A stretch of 64,000 nucleotides of DNA from Desulfovibrio intestinalis. Its GTDB lineage: Bacteria > Desulfobacterota > Desulfovibrionia > Desulfovibrionales > Desulfovibrionaceae. A program made the translations under genes and the position numbers. The stretch spans positions 163,745-227,744 of the forward strand of contig NZ_JACHGO010000007.1 of the NCBI RefSeq assembly GCF_014202345.1, in the 5' to 3' direction. Below the pieces are notes generated by a model. The model had not been told where the DNA came from, ran no database searches, and worked only from the letters and a program-made list of their open reading frames with translations. Each line of letters begins with the position of its first letter. Positions within the stretch are counted from its first letter, which is position 1. This document shows, in pieces, positions 17,109-27,200 of the stretch.

Positions 17109-18032
17109 GTGAAAATTCTTGTTACTCCCCGCTCTTTTGGCAAAACCAATCCCGAACTGTTCGACCGTCTGGCGCAAGCCGGGCTTGAGGTCGTGCGCAA
17201 CGACAGCGGCGGCATCCTTTCCGCTGACATGATGCGTGAAAAGCTGGCCTCCTGCCAGGGCGTCATTCTGGGTGTGGACCCTATGGACGCCTCGGTACTG
17301 GCCGCCGCGCCGGAGCTTAAAGCCATCGCCAAGTACGGCGTTGGGCTGGATAATATTGATCTTGAAGCCTGCAAGCAGCGCGGCATCGCCGTGTCACGCA
17401 CGGTTGGGGCCAACAGCAACGCCGTGGCCGACTACGCACTTACCCTTATGCTGATGGTGGCGCGCAAGGCCGGGCTTATCGACCGCCGCTGCCGCCAGAA
17501 AGACTGGAGCAAGATCACCAGCATCGACCTTTTTGGCAAAACCTTGGGCATCATTGGCCTGGGAGCCATTGGCCGTTGCGTGGTCAAACGCGCGCAGGGC
17601 TTTGGCATGAAGATTCTGGCCCACGACATCGCGTGGGACGAAGCCTGGGCCAAGAGCGAAGGCGTGGAACGCGCGGATGTGGACCGCATTTGCCGTGAGG
17701 CGGATTTCATTACACTGCACACGGTGCTGACGGACGAAACCCGCAATTGCATCAATGCCCAACGCCTTGCCAGCATGAAAAAAACGGCTGTTATCATCAA
17801 TACCGCACGCGGCGGCCTTATTGACGAAACCGCCCTGCTGGCCGCCCTTCAGGCAGGCAGCATTTACGGCGCGGGCCTGGACGTGTTCGAGCAGGAACCC
17901 CCGGCTGATCCGGCATGGTACGAACTGGACAATCTGGTCATGGGGTCGCACTGCTCTTCCTCCACAGCTGGAGCCACCGAAACTATGGGTCACATGGCCG
18001 TGGACAATCTTTTGCGGGATCTGGGGCTGTAG
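17109..18032 (+). CDS. D-2-hydroxyacid dehydrogenase, phosphoglycerate dehydrogenase-like
   Basis: NAD-dependent D-2-hydroxyacid dehydrogenase of 307 residues. The Rossmann motif GLGAIGRCVV lies near 155, the substrate-binding/catalytic Arg in INTARGGLIDE, the catalytic Glu in FEQEPP and the catalytic His in GSHCSSST. The sequence VAKYGVGLDNID and the RTVGANSNAVADY segment are like 3-phosphoglycerate dehydrogenase, but there is no ACT regulatory domain. The substrate could be 3-phosphoglycerate, hydroxypyruvate or another 2-oxoacid. The start is GTG with AGAGG eight bases upstream. It is monocistronic with a terminator 33 bp after the stop. Confidence 0.9.
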   Translation: MKILVTPRSFGKTNPELFDRLAQAGLEVVRNDSGGILSADMMREKLASCQGVILGVDPMDASVLAAAPELKAIAKYGVGLDNIDLEACKQRGIAVSRTVGANSNAVADYALTLMLMVARKAGLIDRRCRQKDWSKITSIDLFGKTLGIIGLGAIGRCVVKRAQGFGMKILAHDIAWDEAWAKSEGVERADVDRICREADFITLHTVLTDETRNCINAQRLASMKKTAVIINTARGGLIDETALLAALQAGSIYGAGLDVFEQEPPADPAWYELDNLVMGSHCSSSTAGATETMGHMAVDNLLRDLGL

Positions 18033-18064
18033 CCGCTAGCACTGTTTTATTTTGAGCTGATTTG

Positions 18065-18098
18065 AAAAAGCTCCAGAGCTTCTGCTCTGGAGCTTTTT
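18065..18098. terminator. Bidirectional terminator between dehydrogenase and adhesin
   Basis: AAAAAGCTCCAGAGC pairs perfectly with GCTCTGGAGCTTTTT over TTCT. T-runs exist on both strands, serving both convergent genes. Confidence 0.85.
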
Positions 18099-18207
18099 TA
18101 GGCTATCGTTCTGCCGAGATTGAACTCCGGCAGGGTTCACGCCGCGGTGCAGCAGGCGGCCCGGCCTACCCGGAACCGCACATACTGCCGCTTCAATACT
18201 ATAATCT

Positions 18208-21200
18208 CTACCCGTTGGTTGTCGCCATCTGGATTGTGGCTTTGGCTACTGCATCGTCATCCGAATGTGTGCTTATGGAGTAGTCTCCGTTGGACCATAC
18301 ATTGCTGTCGGCGCTCTGGTGCCAGTCATGACTGAGTGTGACGGACTTGTCCGTATCATTGATGGTCACACCTATTTCTGCCAGCGCCTTCAGATTGGTA
18401 AGGCAGGAAACGTCGTCACCGCAGATGACAACCTCAACTCCGGTGGCGTTTTTGCTGTCGGCAAAGGCTCCCATATCGGCAGTCGCCACCAGCAGCACGT
18501 CGATGCTGTCGTCCACCACGGTTCCGTCGCTGGCCACTGAGCCGCCAAAAATCACATCGTTGGCGTGAAAGACAAAGATATCATTGCCGGAACCGCCGTA
18601 GAGGTGATTGGACCCCTCGCCGCCGTCAAGAAAATCATTGCCGTCGCCGCCGTAAAGATGATCGTTGCCAGCATTACCATAAAGGGCGTCATCACCACGA
18701 CCACCGTAAAGGATGTCGTCGCCAGCGCCGCCGGAAATGTGGTCATTCCCGGAGCCGCCATAGATGATGTCGCTGCCAGCGTCGCCGCCAAGAGTATCAT
18801 GCCCGCCATTGCCAGACGCGTCAGCCTCTGTGCCAAAAATCAGCTTGCCGCCGTGTCCGTCCCAGTCGTGCACATTGATGTTGAGATGCAGATCTCCTGT
18901 GACAGGATTGCCGTGCTCGGCATTGTCCGTGACAGTAAAGCTGAAAGTTTCCTTGAGGACGCCGTATTCCTGATACGCGGCACCCATTTTTGCAATGGAG
19001 GCTTCGTCGGTATGCAGCGAGTAGGAGTATTCGCCGTCCGCACCCACATGCAGTGTGCCAAAATCCAGCTCTTTATCGCCAACAGCACTGAAATGCAGCA
19101 CGCTGCTGTCGGCATCCGTAGCGAGGGTGCCTGACCATGCGTGGAACCCGTCTGGCCCGACCGATAAAAGCACTGGCTCCTGGTTGGTGCCCAGAATATT
19201 CACGTTCAGGTCATGATACACGGTTGCGGCATGACCGTCGTTGACGCCCAGAGACAGCCCGAAGGTCTGGTTGCCCACTTCGCCAGCTCTGATGGCTCCT
19301 GACAAGGAGGCATCGGGCGTGAACTCGTAGCTCCAGTCCCCGTGGGCATTCTCTGTAAAGGTAAAGACGCCCAGTGCCGCAACGTTGATGTGATCGCCGT
19401 TGGTTATGGCGTATTCCTTGCCTTCATACTTGAGAGAAAGGCTGAGGTGATCTGTCTCATCAAAATCGTGGAAAGTGAGGCAGCCGCCACTTTGGCCCGC
19501 ACTGGCATCCACTGCGTAGGTAGCCGTATCAATGACCGGAGCATCGTTAGCGCCGACGAGACCCAGCTTCAGTTCCTGCGTCGCCATTGCGCCAACCGCG
19601 TCTTTTACCACAACGGTAAACGTGCCGATGTGCTCTGTCTGCGGCGAGCCATCCTCATTCAAGCCCAATGACTTCAGCTTTTCCTTGCCGTCATCATTCA
19701 GCTCAAAAGAGTATTTTCCATCATTGTCTATGGTGAGAGTGCCGTAGCCGTTCACCACATACTTGCCGTTTTCAACATGCGTTAAGCCGCTTCCCTGAAC
19801 AGAATACGTCAGATTGTCGCCATCGGCATCGGCGGCAACAATCGTGCCGCTGGTCGTATATGTTTTGCCATCGTCTGTGATGCTCGTATCCACGGGGGCA
19901 GTTGTAATCGTGGGAATACTGTTGGTTCCCGTGATGGATACCGTAAAGTCGGCAGAGGCGCTGCTGTTGTCCGTTCCGCTTTGGTCATCAGCATTGATGC
20001 TGACCGTGATATCCAGCTTTTCGCCCTTGTTGATCAGGGCCAGGGAGTCCACATCGCCCACAAAACTGTATTTGGCGCTGCCGCTGTTGGAGCCGCCCGC
20101 GTTCTCCAGTTCCATATGGCCCATCTTTACAGCGCCTTCAGTGCCAGGAGCGCACTGCTTCCAGCCACTGCCGTCCTTGACCGCCCAGATATCCAGATGC
20201 GTGTGGTCGCTGTCGCTGCCATCCACCGCACGTAAATCGTGGCCATCGACCTTTCCGCCAAGGGAGAGATTCACCTCATCCTTGGAATCCACGTCCTTGA
20301 ATTCCAGCTTACCACCCACGGTGTAGTCTGTGCCAAAGTCGCTATGCGTGAGATCGCGCAGCGCGCCAGAACCTGCGGCTCCGCTTCCATCGGCATTGTG
20401 CAGGCTGATAACCGGGGCGTCGTTGGTGCCCGTGATGGTGATGGGCAATTCCGCAGTAGCCTTACCATCGTGGCCATCACTTACCTGGATGGTAAAAGAG
20501 ATGTCCTTTGTTTCGCCATCACCAAGAGCCTGCACCGTCGAGCTGCTGGTGTTGAGATGGAACTCGTAGCTGCCGTCCTTACCCATAATAAGGGTGCCGA
20601 GCTTTTCTCCACTTTCTTTATCAATATAATCTTGCATGCCCGTGGCGCTGCCAATAATGGTGTAGCTGAGGCCATCCCTGGTGACGCCGTCGCTGGCCAC
20701 ATCGGGATCTGCGCCCACAACTTTGCCTGTCACGACCATCTGTGCGCCGCCGTCTTCAACTACGGTGTGTGCAGAGCCTTCCGCCAGCATAATCTTGCCA
20801 TCCGCGCCCGTAAGTGTCGGGGCGTCATTGGCATAGTCGAGCCTGGCTTTCAGGTCGACTGTGACTTTATCATCAGAGGTGGCGCCATTGGAAAGCGTCA
20901 GCTTTGCCGTATCTTCCACAACGCCGCTGTAGTTGGTGCTGTCCGCATCTTTGGGCGCGGCGTACGTATAATCAAACTTGCCGTCAGCGCCCTTTGTGAT
21001 GGTGAAGACACCGCCCTTTTCACCCACAACAGTGTAGGTTCCGTCACCATTATCAGTGAGGTTTTTACCGGCGCTAGGCGTGAGCTTATCCGTTTCGCCT
21101 GCGTCAATATCGGCCACCTTGAAGGAACCCGCAGGATCCGTGTGTTCCCATACGCCACCCGCCTGCTGTTTCAAGGTCACAGTGTCATCCTGAGAAATCA

Positions 21201-24200
21201 CATACGGAGCGTCATTGGTCCCCTTGACGGTGATGGTAATAGTGGACTCTTCGCCCTTGCCATTCCTGACAGTAAATACCTGCTTGATCTGATCGTTCGC
21301 CGTCAGTTCCTGCACTGCCCTGCTGTCATTGTTAAGCGTATAGGTATACTCCCCATTGGGCAGCAGGGTAACGGTGCCGTAGTCGGTAACAATGCTTCTG
21401 GCGCTGAGGCCCGTTTCTACATTGCCGCCTTGCGTATATCCTGTAAGGCGCAGGTCCAGGTCCGTGCCATCGCCCATATCGCCAGCAGCATTGAGGGTTT
21501 TGTCTTCCTGCACTTCTGATTCGCGCCCGGTCAGCGCCATAGCGTCGCCGCCCGTGCCGCCGCCTGTACCGCCGCCCGGAATGGGTTTGGCTGTAATGAC
21601 CACGGGGATGGTTTTATCGGCCACGGCATTGTGCGGGTCGCGCACATAGATTTCAAACTTTTCAGTTACGGACGAACTGACATTCTCGTCCAGCACATAG
21701 GTGTAGTTGCCATCAGGCTGAACAATCAAAGTTCCGTACTCGCCCTTGTAGCTCTGCACCACGTTGCCAGCCTTATCCACAAAGAAGAACTTCAGACTGG
21801 CATGGGAGTCATCAACATCGGTGGCATATTTGGACACATCGCCCGTGGCGGGGATGAGCGCAGTAGCGGAGTTGGCAATGCCTTCGCCTGTAAACGTACT
21901 TGGAGCATGGTCGGCAATGAGCTTTTCCAGAGCGCTTTGAGCGGCCGGATCAGCAGAAATGCCCTGGAGCATTTTGTTTGCTATTGATGCATTATATATC
22001 GTTACATCTTTCAGCCAAGAATTCATGTCGTTAGAATTATAGATATCAACAAGATCAAACCGACCATTAACGGCCTTTACAAGCCAACTGGACGGGTCAA
22101 ACCCAGGATAACCACCATGACTGGCTCTGTAATCAGCCTGCTTATGGGCTTCTGCAACAATAAATTGCTCAAAAACTGAGGATGTCCAGTCAATTTTACT
22201 GACATCAGCAACTGTAGCAGATTCCTTGGCAACCATGCTATCTTTCAGCGCCTTGGAAGCTTCGGAGTCCGCACGGATGGCATCTAAAATTATGTTGCCT
22301 TTCGCCTCACTATACCAAGTGTCCTTCATACCTATCCAGTTCGCAATATCCGTCTGGCTGTAGGCTCCACTAATAAGCCAATAGGGAGGGTCCTCAGGAG
22401 CCATAGCCTTGAGGGCCTTTATGAGCCAACTGTCCGAGTCAAACTGATGGTGACTCTTATTGTAGGCAATCTGCTCCAGAGCCTCTTTTTGGATAAAGTC
22501 GCCCAGAATCATAGACCGCCAACTGATTGTGCTGATATCAACATCCGCACTGATTGTGGGCAAACCACTTACTACCGGGGCATCGTTGGTTCCATTGATG
22601 GTGATGACCAGATTCTGGGTGATATCCGCGCCAGTAGTCTCGTGTTCAAGGGTTACAGGGATGGTGACGGTTATGGACTGCCCAGCCTGAAGGGAATCAT
22701 AGGCTGTGTTATCCGTCGCACTTTTTTCGAAAGCGTAGTTGCCGTCGCTGTCTACAGTTATGGTGCCATAGCCTTTGACAGTGTAGCTATGCCCATCCGC
22801 GCTACGCTCGATCTCTGGCGTTGAGGGCTTGTCGCCGTCGGAGCTGGCCGAGACCTTGGCCTCGCCATACCTGTAATCATTGGCCTTATACGTATCGCTC
22901 GTGTCGGGGTCGTGCCAGTCGAGCTTACCGCTCATGCCACCGCTGTTCACGGTTTCATTGGCGCCCAGTTTTTCCGTATCGCCCTGCCAGTGCAGGATGC
23001 CCTTCACGTTGCCCGCAACGCCGTCTTCCGTAATGGTCAGGCTGTTATTGGTCAAACTGCCCGCGTTATCTTGCCCGTTGATGGTAATTTCAATGGGCTT
23101 GATCTCGGAATAGGCACCGTTAGCATCCTTCACGCGCACATAGAAGACATCGGTAACAGAACTGCCCTCGGCAAGGTGTGTAAGGTCTACCGTGCGTTCG
23201 TATTTGTATTCGCCCGTGGCCTGATCGAGGGTCAGACGGCCATACGTGCCCTGTATGACAGGACTGTCGCTGTTAAGGTTGAACAGCTTTTCATCGTTAA
23301 GATTGCCGTCAGTCTTGAGCCCTGCAATCTGTTCTGCTGTCAAAGCATCCGTTGCCGTCACCAGCGAGAAGGTAAAGCCCTTGGACACGGCTTCGTAGTT
23401 ATCTGCACCGCTCTTATGGCCGACGCCCTGCTCAAAATCGGCGACCTCAACCCGGCCCACCAGATTATTGCCAGTGGTGTTTTCAGTAATTTCGATATGG
23501 CCGCCCTTGAGGCTGTCCACATCAATGGTGGGTCTGTCGTTAGCGCCAGTGATGGTGACTTTGACCGGAGCTTCAGACACGACCTTGTCCGCGACGGTAT
23601 CCTTGATGAGCACCGAAAAACCATCAGTGGTCTTGTCACCAAGGTTCATCTTCTGCACATCTTCGTTCGTATTGTCCACGGTGTATTCGTACTTGAAGCC
23701 ACCAGCGGAATCGCGCGTGATGGACAGAGAGCCCAAATCCATCTTGATAGTAACGGTGTTACCGTTCTTGGCTTCAGCGTCGGCCATCAGCTTGTTAAGA
23801 TCATGTTCCTCTGCGCCGACCTTGATGACGTAGTGCAGCTTTGTGCCTTCAGTATTCGGGGGACTGTTCAGCTCCGCCTGATCCTTGGCATCGGTATCTG
23901 TGGCATGGATACGCCCACTGGCTGTGGGAACGCCTTCGCTGCCGTCCTTGTATTCTCTGGCGTCGACATCACTCACTGTACTCTTGGGCTTCACGCCGGA
24001 TTCAATGAGCTTGAGATCCTGGTTCAACGCTTTCGTGTCAATAAAGGTGGGATCGTCGCCGCCCCTGATGGTCAAGGTGACATCTCCGCCCTGCGTATCA
24101 TACGCGCCCTTGGGATCACGCACTGCGACCTTGAAGGATATATCCCTGGTATCCGTTTCACCCATAGCCTTGACTGTGGGGGAATTGTTATTCAGCGTAA

Positions 24201-27200
24201 AGGTATAGGTTCCCTTGTCGCTGTTGCTGCTCATATTCAGCTCGCCAAGGTAATCTACTAGGGGCTTTGTAGCGGTAAGACTGCCGTCAAGCCCCACATA
24301 GAACTTTGTGGCGACCGTGCTGCCATCTCCTCCGACAAAAAAGAACTCCAGCCTGGACTGATCGTTGGCGTCCACGTCGGTAGCTGTGACGGTTCCAGAG
24401 ATCACAGTATTGGCAGAAGGATCAAGATTCTGCGTTATCTCATGGCCCGCCGTCCATTTCGGCGTTTCCAGCACTGGGGCGTCATTGGTGCCCTTGACCG
24501 TGATGGTGATGGCGTTGGAAAACAGTGTGCTGCTGTTGCCGTCGCTGGCGCTCACCGAGAACGTGACATTATGAAGCTGCCCCTCACCCAGAGCGTTGAC
24601 CTCTTTACTGTCCATATCAAGCACGAAGGTGTAGGAGCCATCGCTCTTGAGATAGAGGGTGCCGTAGGCGTTCGTGATGGCCGTACTGTTGCTGGCGGTG
24701 TAACCAGCAGGAGCACCATCAGGGAAGTTTTGAGAAGCGCCGCCCAGTTCGTATGTGAGCGCATCGCCTTCGTAGTCCCTGGCTTCTACCGCACCAGTGA
24801 CATTCTGCTTATACGTGCCTGCGTCAGGGTCGTTGGCGTTAGTCTCAGTAACGTTATTGAGCTCGTTCGGATTAAGGGTACCCGAAATGTTCTCCGCACT
24901 GTACACGCCGTCATCCTTGACGGTACCGAAGCCGTATTTGCTGAGTTCATAGGGCGCATCATTGGCGCCAGTAATGGTCAGATTGACGGATTCGTGGGCA
25001 TACGCCCCCTTGTCGTCCACCACGGCCACGTTGAAGCTCAATGACTTTGTGTCGCCCGTGCTCATCTTCTGCACGACCGGGCTGCTGTTATCCAGCGTGA
25101 AGGTATAGGTGCCGTCAGCGCCCATAGTCAGGGTGCCATAGGTTTCGCCGCTAACCTGGGTAGCGGAAAGCTTGAGTCCGGCTGCGCCATCGCTCACCAC
25201 ATAAAGAGTGCTGTGCAGGGCAGCGCCATCAAGGGTTCCTTGCGCGCCGTCAAGGGTGAGGTGATAGCTGAGGGTATCGCCCTTATCCACGTCCTCGCCG
25301 TGCACCTTTCCACTGGCGGAAACGATACCGGATGCTCCGCCAAGAGCGGCTTCAGTAACGCTGAGGCTATCCGTATGTGCTGTGATTGCAGGCTGTTCGT
25401 TGCTGCCCTTGATAGTAATTTCAATAGGCGTGGCGCTGGTGACAGGATTGGCTACATGAGCATCACTGACCGTGGGGTACACTTTAAGCGATACGGATTC
25501 GCCTTCGCCAAGCTTGTCTGCCGGGCTGCCCGCCGCGTCATTGAGCACAAAGGTATACTGCCCCTTCTGGCCGCCCGATCCGTCGGCCACGGATTCCATT
25601 TGCAGCGTGCCGAAGTAGGCGTTGCTGGCGGGCTGTTCCGTCACAAAGGTAAAGGAACCGTCAGCATTGATGGCCGTAACGTACACAACGCCGTTGATAG
25701 GGCCGCTGCCGTTGGCATTCTGCGCAAGGCCGAAAGACAGGTGCGCCATATCACCAGTGTCTACGTCAGAGGCGGTAACTGTGCCAACAAGCGTTTGCTT
25801 GTGGTCTGCGGGACTGGTGTTTTCGCGCGCATCAAGAACGTTGCTTCGGCCGCCTCCGTAAAATACGCCCGCTTCCTTTACCCAGCCGCTTTCCACGGAA
25901 GTGAACTCCGGCGCGTCATTGGTGCCGTGAACCTGCACGGTCAGGGGCTTTGTGGTCCATGCGCCAAACTCGTCCTTGACCAGAACGGTAAAGACGTCCG
26001 AACCGGTCTGACCTTCCGCAAGCTTGTCGGCCTTGCCGCCAATGGAGCTATCCACGCTGTAGGAAAGCGCGCCAGTGCTGGTATTGAGGCTCAAGGTGCC
26101 GTAGTCGCCCTTCATTGTGATGACATCACCTGAAGCCGTATAGCTTACCTTGCCCGCCATTTCTGCGGGAGCCTGCCCCTGCGCTTCCAGCACAGTGCCG
26201 CTGCCCAGACCGAACTGCAGCTTATGGCCGTAGTCCACGTCGTCGCCCACGGCTTTACCCAAGGCATAGGTAACTTCGCCGCCAGCTCCGTTCACATTGG
26301 TATTGTTGCCCTCGGCAACTTCAAAGCGACCTTCGCTGGCATTGTAGTGCTGCAGAGCCTCCAGTGAAAGCGTGGGCTTATCGTTGGTTCCTTCAACGCG
26401 GATATTGAGCATATGCTTGGCGCTTGCGCCGTGCTCATCCGTGGCCACGCTGCGGAACCTGAAGTCAAAAAACTCGCCGTTGGCAAGTTTGTTAGCCACG
26501 CTGCCAGCGCTGTCGTCCAGTTCAAAGGTGTATTTACCAGTGACACAATCGAGAGTGATGGTGCCCACGTTGGTCTTAATCACCTGCGACGTCAGCGCAT
26601 TATTGCTGTCCCGGGTTTCCTGCACGTCATCAATGGTGACCCCAATGGTGCGGGTGCCGCCGTCGGCAGCCTTAACGGTGGCCTCAAAGGGCGAACCAGC
26701 CTTGAGCCACTGCGTGTTGTTGCCGTCGTTGAGGTCCAGCGAATAGCGCAAGGTGCTGCCATTGTCCGCGTCAGTAAAACTTCTGCTGAGATCGTCGGAA
26801 TCGTTGAGGCGGTATTCTCTGGGGAAGACGTACCCATTGTTGGGGTCGGCGTTGCCGGGCCTGTCGGGTGTATCGGCAACAGTAGGATCATTGCCGTTGA
26901 ACACGCCACGCTCACGCACTGTAATGGAATTCCACTGTCCATTATACTGCGGCGCGTCATTGGCGCCGTTGATGGTCAGCGACACGTTCTGCACAGCGTA
27001 CGCGCCCTTGTCGTCACTGGCGGCCAAAGAGAAGTTCAGGGTATGACTCTGCCCTTCGGCCATGCTGTTCACCGCGCGGGAATCATTGAAAAGCGTGAAG
27101 GTATAGTTGGCCGTCTTGCCCGTTGTATCCGTTGCGTCAGGATTGATGACTATCATGCCGTAGTAGTTGTCATACGCGGCTGTGCCCTGAACAGGGGGCA

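Noticed and set aside
18565..18830. CRISPR-like short regular repeats
   Set aside because: The regularity is the RTX nonapeptide coding repeat of the adhesin, not spaced palindromic repeats.
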